In this document: piece by piece, positions 31,381-40,130 of the stretch | How positions within the stretch are numbered: position 1 is the first letter of the stretch | How the letters are laid out: the number at the start of each line of letters is the position of its first letter | Made by a program: the position numbers and the translations under genes | The notes under the pieces: generated by a model | Databases searched by the model: none | Told to the model about the DNA's origin: nothing | The model's input: only the letters and a program-made list of their open reading frames with translations | Origin: JANSWP01 sp041941305 | GTDB lineage: Bacteria > Bacteroidota > Bacteroidia > Chitinophagales > Saprospiraceae | Direction: 5' to 3' | Length of the DNA: 40,184 nt | Assembly: GCA_041941305.1 (NCBI GenBank) | Contig: JBGTQJ010000076.1 | Span: 1-40,184, forward strand

Positions 31381-31755
31381 ATGAAGTCAATCTCCACCAT
31401 ATCTCATCACTTCAAAAAAAATGTTGGATTTGCCTTGCTCGTCCTTTTGGCTATTGTCCATTCCTTGGATTTCGACGCTCCATTCTTCTCTGACTTTCAG
31501 AAAAAAGAAACAATTGAATTAGTTGATAAACATTACGATGAACAAAACACAACTGAAACTTTTGAAATATCAAACAACTCAAAGGGTAAGCTATTATTTC
31601 AAATTCCATTTTCCTTTAAAGATTGGCTTCAACATTTCAATCTAACCAATCGAATATCATATGCTCAGCATAGATTCCTGTTCCAACAGAAAATAATTGA
31701 GAAATTACTTGAAACTAAATTACTCACCCTCTATTATTCCTCTAATCTTGCTTAA
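31381..31755 (+). CDS. Small protein with N-terminal membrane segment, unknown
   Basis: A 124-residue protein that I do not recognise. It begins MKSISTISHHFKKNVGFALLVLLAIVHSLDFD, a signal peptide or single membrane anchor, and continues with a polar acidic stretch and the basic amphipathic segment FSFKDWLQHFNLTNRISYAQHRFLFQQKIIEKLLETK. An in-frame TTG at 31372 is possible but the ATG is natural. It is not obviously in an operon: about 286 bp with a tandem repeat lie upstream and 264 bp downstream before the SecA-like gene. Codon pattern and hydrophobicity look genuine, but the evidence is modest. Confidence 0.5.
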   Translation: MKSISTISHHFKKNVGFALLVLLAIVHSLDFDAPFFSDFQKKETIELVDKHYDEQNTTETFEISNNSKGKLLFQIPFSFKDWLQHFNLTNRISYAQHRFLFQQKIIEKLLETKLLTLYYSSNLA

Positions 31756-32019
31756 TTGCCCTTCACTTCTTTTTCAAATCCACTAACGAAAATTCTAATA
31801 ATATTTTTTGACTCAGATAGTGACTATGCTTTGAATGAAAGTGCTATTTTAATCCCAATGAATGTAAATTAGTTTTAGGAATGATACATCGATTGATTTA
31901 GATAGTAAGACTTGCGACTTGAGATTAGTCCTAAAATATAGAGGTATTAGCCCAATTACTAACAATTGTAATTGATTGCTCAAAATTATCTGAGCCAAAA
32001 GGCTTAATCATTATCACAA

Positions 32020-34392
32020 ATGAATTTATTCGAAAAATTTCATCATCAAGTTCAATCTTTTCATAAACCTGTTATTTCAGATTTAAGTCCTGCAAAAAAA
32101 CTTCTACAGGAAATCAATCAACTTCATCCATCCTTCAGGAATAAAACAGATTCAGAATTAAAGCACTTAGCCAATGAATTAAAACAAAAAGCTATAAAAA
32201 CTGCTAACCTCGATGAATTGCTGGTCGAAGCTTATGCGCTTGTCAAAGAAGTTTGCTTTCGACAATTGGGCATGTTGACTTATGATGTTCAAATCCTCGC
32301 AGCTATTGCTTTACACAATAAAACCCTCGTCGAAATGCAAACTGGAGAAGGCAAAACATTGGCAGCTGTTTTTCCGGCTTACCTAAATGCTTTAACAGGT
32401 AAAGGAGTTCACATTCTTACTTTCAATGATTACCTGGCAAAAAGAGATGCCAATTGGATGAGACCAGTCTATGAGTTTTTAGGTATGTCTGTTGGATTCA
32501 TGCAGGAAAGACTTTCCAAAATAGAAAAACGAAAAGCCTACCAGGCAGCTATCACTTATGCCACTGCGAAATCAGTTGGCTTTGACTATTTGAGGGCTTT
32601 TATGACCTATGACAAATCGGATATCGTACAGCGCCCTTTCCATTTTGCTATTGTAGATGAAGCAGATGCCATTTTAATTGATGAAGCCAGAACCCCCTTG
32701 GTTTTGGCTGGAAACATCATAGACGCTGAATTGGATTTTTACAAAATCGCGTCTATGGTAGACCGATTTGAAAACAATGTGGAATATGAATTATCAGATG
32801 AATCCAGAGTCGTTTTTATGACTCAAAAAGGCAGTGCTAAAGCTGAACAGTTGTTTAATGTAGACCTGTATGATGGCGATAATTTTGGTTTGCTATCTGC
32901 CATTAACCTCGCAATACATGCAAAAGTGCTTTTAGAAAAAGATGTGCACTATGTCATCAAAAATGGAGCAATCAAATTAATAGATGACTTTACGGGGCGC
33001 ATCGTTGAAGATCGAAAATGGCGCAATGGATTGCAAACAGCAGTCGAAGCCAAGGAGGGCTTAAAAATCCAAACTGAGGGGAAAATTTTGAATTCCATTA
33101 CCATCCAGCATTTATTGCATTTGTATCCTACCATTTCTGGTATGACTGCAACTGCTCAATCTTCTGCTGAAGAATTTGAAGATTTCTATGGTCTGCCAAC
33201 CATTGTCATTCCACCCAATAAAACATGCAAAAGAAATGACCATCCTGATTTACTATTTCCAACAAAACAAGCTAAAACGGCTGCATTGATTGAAGAGGTG
33301 AAAAAAGTCCATCAAACAGGTCAACCTATTTTGATAGGAACTTTGACAGTAAAGGAATCTGAAACCCTTGCTGCCAAACTGAAATTGGCAAACATCTCTT
33401 GCCAAGTCTTAAATGCCCGAAATGATGAAAAGGAAGCAGAAATTATTGCCAAAGCTGGCAAAACCGGAGCAGTGACCATCTCCACAAATATGGCAGGAAG
33501 AGGAACGGACATTTTGCTTGGAGGCTCTGATCTGGAGGATCAGGAAAAAGTTATTGACCTTGGGGGATTGTACGTCATTGGAACAAACCGACATGAAAGT
33601 GAACGCATCGATCGACAATTGCGGGGGCGGGCAGGCAGACAGGGTGATATAGGTGCATCCAGATTCTTCTCCAGTTTTGAAGACGATTTGATGAAGAAAT
33701 ATAAATTCGAAGAAATACTTCCAAAGAAATATCTTGAAAAATCGAAAACTACGGATTTGCCTATTGAAGATAAAACCGTTCATCATTTTGTCAATATCAC
33801 TCAAGGCATTATTGATGATCGCATGTTTGAGATGAGAAAAACCTTGTACTTTTATGCAGAATTGATTGAAAAACAGCGAATTATCTTCCAAAATGAACGG
33901 CAGGGTTTATTGTTCCTGGATGATTTTTCTGGTCATCAGATTCTCGATAACTTTGATTTCCCAAAGCCTGGAACAATAGAAAAGGCCAGGCAACTGGTCT
34001 TGTTTCAATACGATAAACACTGGGCAAATCACCTGGAAAATTTATCACGAATAAGAGAAGGAATCGCTTCCGTTCGACTTGGTGGGCAACAGCCACTACG
34101 GCAATTTCAAAGAATGGCTCATGAAGCTTTCGAAAAACTTTACGCAGAATTAGACCACGATATCCAAGCTGTATTAAAATTGCTTTCAGAAAACCCCGAG
34201 GCAAGTCTGGAAGCATTAGGTATGAAAAAACCTTCTTCCACCTGGACGTATCTCATCAATGACAATCCTTTTGGCGACCAACTTTCCATCATGCTTTTAG
34301 ACAATTCCAATATTGTAATGGGCGCAGATCCCATATCCGCCATGATGCTGTTTTTCTTTAAGATTTTCAAAAAGGAAAAACCCTTGACGTAA
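32020..34392 (+). CDS. Short divergent SecA paralog (SecA2-like)
   Basis: A 790-residue SecA-type translocase ATPase. NBD1 has MQTGEGKT (Walker A, near residue 107), TFNDYLAKRDANWM and VDEADAILIDEARTPLVLAG. A preprotein cross-linking region and FTGRIVEDRKWRNGLQTAVEAKE follow. NBD2 has TISTNMAGRGTDILLGG and RQLRGRAGRQGD. The helical scaffold (HWANHLENLSRIREGIASVRLGG) is present. It is about 300 residues shorter than typical Bacteroidota housekeeping SecA. It lacks the C-terminal zinc-binding Cys cluster and ends in a special tail containing PSSTWTYLINDNPFGD and a hydrophobic MMLFFFKIF. This, with changed core residues (TAKSVGFDYLRAF for TNNEFGFDYLRDN), indicates an accessory SecA. No SecY2 or accessory-Sec gene is adjacent. 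Confidence 0.85.
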   Translation: MNLFEKFHHQVQSFHKPVISDLSPAKKLLQEINQLHPSFRNKTDSELKHLANELKQKAIKTANLDELLVEAYALVKEVCFRQLGMLTYDVQILAAIALHNKTLVEMQTGEGKTLAAVFPAYLNALTGKGVHILTFNDYLAKRDANWMRPVYEFLGMSVGFMQERLSKIEKRKAYQAAITYATAKSVGFDYLRAFMTYDKSDIVQRPFHFAIVDEADAILIDEARTPLVLAGNIIDAELDFYKIASMVDRFENNVEYELSDESRVVFMTQKGSAKAEQLFNVDLYDGDNFGLLSAINLAIHAKVLLEKDVHYVIKNGAIKLIDDFTGRIVEDRKWRNGLQTAVEAKEGLKIQTEGKILNSITIQHLLHLYPTISGMTATAQSSAEEFEDFYGLPTIVIPPNKTCKRNDHPDLLFPTKQAKTAALIEEVKKVHQTGQPILIGTLTVKESETLAAKLKLANISCQVLNARNDEKEAEIIAKAGKTGAVTISTNMAGRGTDILLGGSDLEDQEKVIDLGGLYVIGTNRHESERIDRQLRGRAGRQGDIGASRFFSSFEDDLMKKYKFEEILPKKYLEKSKTTDLPIEDKTVHHFVNITQGIIDDRMFEMRKTLYFYAELIEKQRIIFQNERQGLLFLDDFSGHQILDNFDFPKPGTIEKARQLVLFQYDKHWANHLENLSRIREGIASVRLGGQQPLRQFQRMAHEAFEKLYAELDHDIQAVLKLLSENPEASLEALGMKKPSSTWTYLINDNPFGDQLSIMLLDNSNIVMGADPISAMMLFFFKIFKKEKPLT

Positions 34393-34402
34393 ATTCAAGA
34401 TC

Positions 34403-34451
34403 AAGTTTAAGTTTAAGTTAGAGTCACAGTTTTGAACTTAAACTAAAACTT
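34403..34451. terminator. Bidirectional terminator between secA2-like and GS genes
   Basis: AAGTTTAAGTTTAAGTT (34403-34419) pairs with AACTTAAACTAAAACTT (34435-34451), 16 of 17 positions, in the gap between convergent stop codons. The stem is AT-rich but long. The arms are short-word tandem repeats like those in the napD leader. Confidence 0.6.
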
Positions 34452-34458
34452 AACCCAT

Positions 34459-35835
34459 TCATATCCTTTCAAAATACCGCTTCCGTTCCCAGTCCGTGAC
34501 TGCCACATTGTAGGCCTTTTGTTCCGTTTTAAAATGGTGGACGTAATGGTCAACAACTTCATCTCCAAATGCAGCTCTGGCAAATGAGCTTTTATCCATT
34601 TTTTCAGTAGCCTCGGCAAGCGTGTAGGGTACCCTGGGTAAATCCTTGGCTGCATACACGTCCCCCTTGAAGATTGCAGGTGGTTCAATTTTATTTTTGA
34701 TGCCCTCCAGACCACAAGCCAATGAGGCTGCAAATGCCAGATAGGGATTGCAATCTGCCCCGGGAATGCGACACTCAATCCTAAGGCTTTTGCCTTTTCC
34801 AACTACTCTAAACCCGGCTGTTCGATTGTCATAACTCCAGGCAAGTCGCGTAGGTGCCCAGGAAGCATCCACGTATCTTTTATATGAATTAACAGTAGGG
34901 GCATAAAAGGGCATCACCTCAGAAACATGAGCTATCCAACCTCCTAAGAACCACTTAAATATATCGGAACCCATAACAGGACCAAAGGCTTGATTTCCTG
35001 CAAAAGCATTGTCTTCTCCTTCCCAAAGGCTGATGTGTATGTGGCAACTTGAGCCTGCTCGTTCTTCATGGTATTTTGCCATAAAAGTTACAGAGAGTCC
35101 CATCGAATCTGCCAATTCTTTCAAACATTGTTTGTAAACGATATGCCTATCTGCCATTTCCAAAATAGCTGCATATCGTACATTCAATTCATGTTGTCCC
35201 AAACCCCACTCTCCTTTGGAATTTTCTACTGGAACACCTGAATTTTTCAAATGTCGCCGGGCGGCAGCATTGAAGTATTCAGTCCGGCTTCCCTGTAAAA
35301 TGTGGTAATCTTCAATATACCAGCCGACTGGTTGCAAATCGTGGTAATGTTGTTCATGCGCCTGGCGAAAGCTATTTTCAAAGAGGTAATACTCCAATTC
35401 CGAGGCAGCAAAACAGTGATAGCCAGATTCCTGTGCAGCATCCAATTGTTTCCTTAAAATTGAGCGTGGAGCCACTTCTACCCAATTGTGTGTGTTTTCA
35501 TCCTGTACGTCACAAATCACCAAAGCGGTTTTATCCAGCCAATCGGCGATCCTCAAAGTATTCATATCCGGTACCAGGTGGAAATCACCATAACCCAATT
35601 CCCAATTGGCAAAAGAATAGCCCTCAATGGGTTCCATTTCCATGTCGGTGGTGAGTAAATAATCACAACCATGGGTTCCATCCTGAACGGCTGATTCAAG
35701 AAAAAATTCGGCATCAAATCGCTTACCAACAAGGCGCCCATAGTGATCAATAAATGCCACAATAATTGTTTCAATTGCTTCTGAAGCAACTTGTTTCTCA
35801 AGATGGGAAAGACTAAGCTTACCTTTAATTTTCAT
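34459..35835 (-). CDS. Glutamine-synthetase-family gamma-glutamyl ligase
   Basis: A 458-residue ATP-dependent ligase of the GlnA/PuuA/GlnT group. The beta-grasp N-domain covers about 1-115. The catalytic barrel has ASELEYYLF (metal-binding Glu), GEWGLGQHELNVRYA, AGSSCHIHISLW (His of the ATP/Glu site) and the substrate-end motif GKSLRIECRIPGADCNPYLAFAA. The adenylylation loop and NKPGT hexamer features of assimilatory GlnA are not seen. RIPGADCNPYLAFAASLACGLEGI is typical of PuuA/GlnT-like enzymes that glutamylate amines such as putrescine or ethanolamine. The substrate cannot be decided and no amine-catabolism gene is adjacent. It is convergent with the SecA-like gene. Confidence 0.85.
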   Translation of the reverse strand: MKIKGKLSLSHLEKQVASEAIETIIVAFIDHYGRLVGKRFDAEFFLESAVQDGTHGCDYLLTTDMEMEPIEGYSFANWELGYGDFHLVPDMNTLRIADWLDKTALVICDVQDENTHNWVEVAPRSILRKQLDAAQESGYHCFAASELEYYLFENSFRQAHEQHYHDLQPVGWYIEDYHILQGSRTEYFNAAARRHLKNSGVPVENSKGEWGLGQHELNVRYAAILEMADRHIVYKQCLKELADSMGLSVTFMAKYHEERAGSSCHIHISLWEGEDNAFAGNQAFGPVMGSDIFKWFLGGWIAHVSEVMPFYAPTVNSYKRYVDASWAPTRLAWSYDNRTAGFRVVGKGKSLRIECRIPGADCNPYLAFAASLACGLEGIKNKIEPPAIFKGDVYAAKDLPRVPYTLAEATEKMDKSSFARAAFGDEVVDHYVHHFKTEQKAYNVAVTDWERKRYFERI

Positions 35836-36335
35836 TTGCTGTGAAGTTTGAGTTGATAATTGGAGAATGACTTAGCGTCCTATTATTACTTAAAATTGTC
35901 GAAATGTAGGCTTTTCCCAAGAGTTTCCCTCAAAGAATGCAAAGGTTTAAATATTATTCCACCAAAACTCCCCATGACAAACTGCCTACCGCCTACCGCC
36001 TACTGAAATCTGCCTACTCAAAATCACCTCTCGGCTAATAAATCAATTCATTCGCAGACCAATACCCTAATAAAGCAGGGAAAAAAGAGCCCAACCTGTA
36101 GCAATGTTTAGTTTGTTGTTGGGTTTGCAGTTTGATGGAGTTAATGGAGGGTAAATCTAGTAACTGTCTCCTTTCATGTTTTGATTATCATAGCTAGATT
36201 ATTTTAGTAACCTAAGAAAGGCTCATCTGATAAATTGTATATTCCATCCGTATTTCCTAACTTTCCGTAGTTCGTCAATATCCAAGTCAAAGAACCAAAT
36301 ACCTTTATCCTTCCACTCAGAGAAAACTATTCATT
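35836..36335. other. 500-bp gap with 7-bp tandem words
   Basis: No gene seen between the divergent ligase and STAND genes. GCCTACC/GCCTACC/GCCTACT runs in tandem at 35984-36004, with another GCCTACT at 36012-36018. The rest is AT-rich and should hold both promoters; no clear TAnnTTTG element was found. Confidence 0.6.
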
Positions 36336-38909
36336 ATGGCTTCAGACATAACATTCGATTCAATTAGAAACTTAATAATCAATAACAAATTAATTGATGC
36401 TATTAAGGCTTTACTCCACCAGGTAGAAGATCACTTCTATTATGAAGATTTGAGTATTCTTGAGGCAAGAGTAACCGATTTAGAAAGGAAAATAAGAAGA
36501 AACAATATTGATGATGACAAAGCTAATATTGAATTAAATAAAATACGAATAGGTGTTTTAAAAATAATATCTGATCTAGAAAAAATAAAGACAGGAAGTT
36601 CAGGTCATTTAGATGTAAATTCCCTAAAGATTACAGGAAAACCTCCACGAGAATTAACAAGATTTTTTAGAGATAGAGAAAAAATAAGGCAAACTATTTA
36701 TAAGTACCTAAACTCTGATGATGCCCGAATTATAACTTTAATAGGAAGAGGTGGAATGGGCAAAACTGCCATTGCCCTTAAAGTTTTAAATGACCTTAAA
36801 AAAGAACAGATAGAAATTCCTGAAAACCTAAAGCCTTTAAAGGGTATTGTCCATTTTAGTAACAGGACTTTTAATCAAATCAATATCCAAAGGATTTTTC
36901 AAAATATTTCCAATTTATTTTTTGATCAAAGGCGTAAGCTGATCAATCAATTGGCGATAAATGAGAATATGTCAACTTCTGATAAAATATCAGAAATGGA
37001 TATGCTGTTAAAAGGTGGAAATTATCTGCTATTATTTGATGAGATGGAAAGGTTACTAGGAGAAGATGGGAAATTTAAACAGGAAAATCTAAATATTTTT
37101 TTTGACGAAATACTCAGGAATAAATCTTCAATGAAAATAATAGCAACTTCAAGGGTACCTATTACAGTAAATCATGACGTCGCTATCTCTTCCAAACGCA
37201 TATTTATTCAACATGGAATTGAGGAACAAGACTCTCTAAAGTTATTAAGAGAATTAGACGAACACACACCAAGAAAAAAATTAAAAAATAAGTCTGATGA
37301 ACAATTATTAGAAATTATTGATTTAGTAAAAGGCGTTCCTCGTGCATTGGAGTTGGTTTCTGCTATTTTAGATGAAAAGCCACTTTCCTTACAAAGGATA
37401 AAATCTTCTTTTTTTAATATTCCAGACATTATGAAAAAGCTTGTTGAAGACGCATACAGCAACCAAAATGAAAACACAAAAAGAGTATTAGAAGCTTTAA
37501 GTGTCTTCAAACGAGCTGTTCCAATTTCAGCTATTGAGTTTTTGCTCAATCCTTTTTTTGAAGAGGTTCAAATTCAAGAAATTGTTGAACATTTATATAG
37601 TATTCACATTGTTGATTATGATGAAGATGATAACACAATCGTTTTACATCCTATTGATATTGATTATGCCTATAGTCAAATCCCTTCAGATGGGAATTAT
37701 TGCAAAAAAAACCTCGAGCTAAGAGCTGCAGCTTATTATTCAAAAACTTTTGAAGTCGGAAAAGATAAAAGAGTGATAAAGTGGGTTGACCCCATTTTCC
37801 ACCAATTTGAACATTTTATGAATGCTGAAGCATATTCAGAAGCTGCCAGGCTATTGAATGAGGTTGGAATTTGGGTAATTTGGCAAGGGTATGCCAAGAG
37901 AACTCAAGAAATATTGTCAGAGTTGAAAGATAAAATAAAAGATAATAATTTGGATAAAGCGATGTTATATCGTGGTTTAGGACATGTCTTCACAGTTTTG
38001 GGGCCTCTTGGCAATGGGGTTAATAACTATAAAAAAGCTCTACAACTAGTAAATAAATCTAAAGATTTTGGATTTATTGGAGATCTCTTGCTTGATTTGG
38101 GCGTCACTTACCGCTTTCAAGGTAAAAGCAAAAAATCAATTGAATGTTATTTATCAGCTCTCGAAAATTATAAAAAAACACCTGGAGAATATGATGATGC
38201 TGAGGCTTATCGCCAATTGGCTCGTGCCTATATCTATATCGGTCATGTTAATAATGGAATAAACAATGCAAAAAAAGCATTAGAAATTGCAATTAATAAA
38301 AAGGATCTTACTTCTCAAGGAGTTGACAAAAGCATTTTGTGTATTGGTTATCTTTTGAAAAATGATTTGGAAGAAGCAAAAAAATATGCTTTGGATTCAT
38401 TTGCTATTCTGGAAGAAACTGGTGAGCGAAATTCCATTAGTTATATTGTTAATAACTTAGGACTCATCCATGCTTACCAAGGAAATTATCACGAAGCAGA
38501 ACAAACTTTTGACAAGTCGCTTGAATTAAGTAAGGAAAATCAGCAACCCAGACCCGAGGGAATGGTTAAATTCAATAAGGCCTGGCTTTATAGATTGAAA
38601 AACAATTTATCACAAGCCCTGCAACATAGTCAAGAAGCATTTGATTTATTCACAAAAAGAAAAGAAGGTGAAGCCAAACCGTCAGAAGCATTTCTTAATT
38701 CTCTTCTAGCTAACAAAGACAACAATTTAGTTTTGGAAATTAACTCTTTAATCGATTGTTCAATTTTTATTGGTTCCAATCCCGATTTATTCAATGGAAG
38801 AAAAATTGCGGAATTTGCCAAGCAAATGGCTGCAAATGCCAAAAATGAAGAGTTAGTCCAAAAAGCACAAGAAGCAATTAAAAGATATGATGAAAAAATA
38901 ATCTTATAA
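36336..38909 (+). CDS. STAND NTPase with EAD11-like N-domain and TPR array
   Basis: An 857-residue signal-transduction ATPase. Residues 1-90 (IRNLIINNKLIDAIKALLHQ, then LEARVTDLERKIRRNNIDDDKANIELNKIR and VLKIISDLE) match the pattern of effector-associated domain EAD11: short helices with the LIxxxxxxxAIxxLL start, L-xx-LER centre and a final NxIRxxxLxxI helix. The NB-ARC-like module follows: Walker A GRGGMGKT (137-144), Walker B YLLLFDE (230-236), sensor ATSR (270-273), GVPRALEL (333-340) and an MHD-like LHPxxxDY at H438. From about 520 to 800 it is TPR repeats (IGDLLLDLGVTYRFQGKSKKSIECYLSALENY, NNLGLIHAYQGNYHEAEQTFDKSLEL). It is more AT-rich than its neighbours. Likely an immune or conflict sensor that recruits an EAD11-bearing effector encoded elsewhere. 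Confidence 0.85.
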   Translation: MASDITFDSIRNLIINNKLIDAIKALLHQVEDHFYYEDLSILEARVTDLERKIRRNNIDDDKANIELNKIRIGVLKIISDLEKIKTGSSGHLDVNSLKITGKPPRELTRFFRDREKIRQTIYKYLNSDDARIITLIGRGGMGKTAIALKVLNDLKKEQIEIPENLKPLKGIVHFSNRTFNQINIQRIFQNISNLFFDQRRKLINQLAINENMSTSDKISEMDMLLKGGNYLLLFDEMERLLGEDGKFKQENLNIFFDEILRNKSSMKIIATSRVPITVNHDVAISSKRIFIQHGIEEQDSLKLLRELDEHTPRKKLKNKSDEQLLEIIDLVKGVPRALELVSAILDEKPLSLQRIKSSFFNIPDIMKKLVEDAYSNQNENTKRVLEALSVFKRAVPISAIEFLLNPFFEEVQIQEIVEHLYSIHIVDYDEDDNTIVLHPIDIDYAYSQIPSDGNYCKKNLELRAAAYYSKTFEVGKDKRVIKWVDPIFHQFEHFMNAEAYSEAARLLNEVGIWVIWQGYAKRTQEILSELKDKIKDNNLDKAMLYRGLGHVFTVLGPLGNGVNNYKKALQLVNKSKDFGFIGDLLLDLGVTYRFQGKSKKSIECYLSALENYKKTPGEYDDAEAYRQLARAYIYIGHVNNGINNAKKALEIAINKKDLTSQGVDKSILCIGYLLKNDLEEAKKYALDSFAILEETGERNSISYIVNNLGLIHAYQGNYHEAEQTFDKSLELSKENQQPRPEGMVKFNKAWLYRLKNNLSQALQHSQEAFDLFTKRKEGEAKPSEAFLNSLLANKDNNLVLEINSLIDCSIFIGSNPDLFNGRKIAEFAKQMAANAKNEELVQKAQEAIKRYDEKIIL

Positions 38910-38943
38910 ATTTGCAGCCTTTTGCAAATCGAAAATCGACTAG

Positions 38944-40053
38944 ATGAAACGCCTCGCCTTCTATCTTATTTTGATTCTCCTTACCTTAGGGTGTATAGAA
39001 CTTATTGCTTTTGCTTATTTCTCTTTCAAAAAGGATCGCTTCACTTTTTCCGATAATAGTAGTTATGTGCTTACTGAAGAACAATTGAATTTGGCACTTC
39101 ACAAATTTGATGCAAGTCTGGGTTGGACCGAGAAGTATGATACTCCGTTTGGTGAAAGACCAGATGAACGCATTTTTCCAGATACCCTAATTGCTACCTT
39201 TGGGGATTCTTTTACCAATTGTGTAGGGGTAGAAGATGACGAAACCTGGCAATATCACCTTGCCACGCGACTCAATTCGAAAGTCTACAATTTTGGAATC
39301 GGTGGATTTGGAATGGGCCAAACCCTGTTAAACTTCCGGGAGAATTTTAAAAAGATCAAAACGCCCATAGTAACCTACGGATTTACTGGAGAAAATCTAG
39401 CAAGGGCAGTAAATGTCTATCGACCTTTTTATTTTAAAAAGACAGGAGTAACCATGACCAAACCCAGGTATACATTGGAAAATGGCGAATTATTGCTGCT
39501 CCCAAACCCAATCCAGGAGAAATCGGATTTAGATAACCTTCAGGTACCCAATTTCTTTATAAAAATCGGGGAAAACGATTATTGGTACAATCGACATAAC
39601 CTACCTCATTTCAAATTTCCCTTCACAGCTATTTTTTTTCACGAAAGTTATCAACATGAATTGACCAATGGCAAATACGACGACCTCAAAGCAAGCAATA
39701 AGGAGTTGTGGAAGGAAGAAGCATATGCTCAATTGGGTTTTGCCATGTTCGATGCTTTTGTGGAGGAAGCCGAAGCTCAAGGTGCTATTCCCATCATCAT
39801 GCACATTCCACTTAAATTTGAGGTAGATAATTATCGGGCAAAAAAAATGTCAAGAAGGTTGGAAATCTACAAAACTTACTGCGAATCAAAGAATTACAAC
39901 TTTTTCGATGGTACTGAAGTGATGGGCAGCTATTTAGTGGAAAACAACAAAAAACACAAAGACATTTATCACCACCATATCAATAAAAACGGGACCAAGG
40001 TGTTTGCCGATGGGTTCTATGAGTATTTATTGACGAAAGGATTAGTTGAGTAG
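38944..40053 (+). CDS. Membrane-anchored SGNH/GDSL hydrolase-like protein
   Basis: A 369-residue protein with an N-terminal membrane segment (LAFYLILILLTLGCIELIAFAYF) and an external SGNH domain. Block I is IATFGDSFTNCVGVEDDETW with Ser89. Block II is YNFGIGGFGMGQT. The C-terminal D-x-x-H is D340-I-Y-H343 in DIYHHHINKNGTKVF, where the His is catalytic. The family includes esterases and O-acetyltransferases acting on cell-surface polysaccharide. It follows the STAND gene by 34 nt, so co-transcription is possible, but its codon texture resembles the rest of the window more than the STAND gene. The substrate is unknown. Confidence 0.82.
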   Translation: MKRLAFYLILILLTLGCIELIAFAYFSFKKDRFTFSDNSSYVLTEEQLNLALHKFDASLGWTEKYDTPFGERPDERIFPDTLIATFGDSFTNCVGVEDDETWQYHLATRLNSKVYNFGIGGFGMGQTLLNFRENFKKIKTPIVTYGFTGENLARAVNVYRPFYFKKTGVTMTKPRYTLENGELLLLPNPIQEKSDLDNLQVPNFFIKIGENDYWYNRHNLPHFKFPFTAIFFHESYQHELTNGKYDDLKASNKELWKEEAYAQLGFAMFDAFVEEAEAQGAIPIIMHIPLKFEVDNYRAKKMSRRLEIYKTYCESKNYNFFDGTEVMGSYLVENNKKHKDIYHHHINKNGTKVFADGFYEYLLTKGLVE

Positions 40054-40061
40054 CGCTTTCT

Positions 40062-40130
40062 GTTGTCGGTCGTCAGTTGTGGGTTGTGGCTTTATTTCGA
40101 CCAAACAACCCACAACTGACAACCCACAAC
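40062..40130. terminator. 26-bp imperfect inverted repeat after SGNH gene
   Basis: Arms 40062-40087 and 40105-40130 are complementary at 24 of 26 positions around a 17-nt loop. They are built from tandem words (CAACTGACAA, CAACCCACAA). The word CAACTGACAA also forms the stem at 8317-8360. It begins 8 nt after the stop codon and may terminate transcription, though no clean T-run follows. Confidence 0.7.

Noticed and set aside
34443..34802. 119-codon minus-strand frame overlapping the glutamine-synthetase-family gene
   Set aside because: Alternative frame of the real gene; the translation has no recognisable features.
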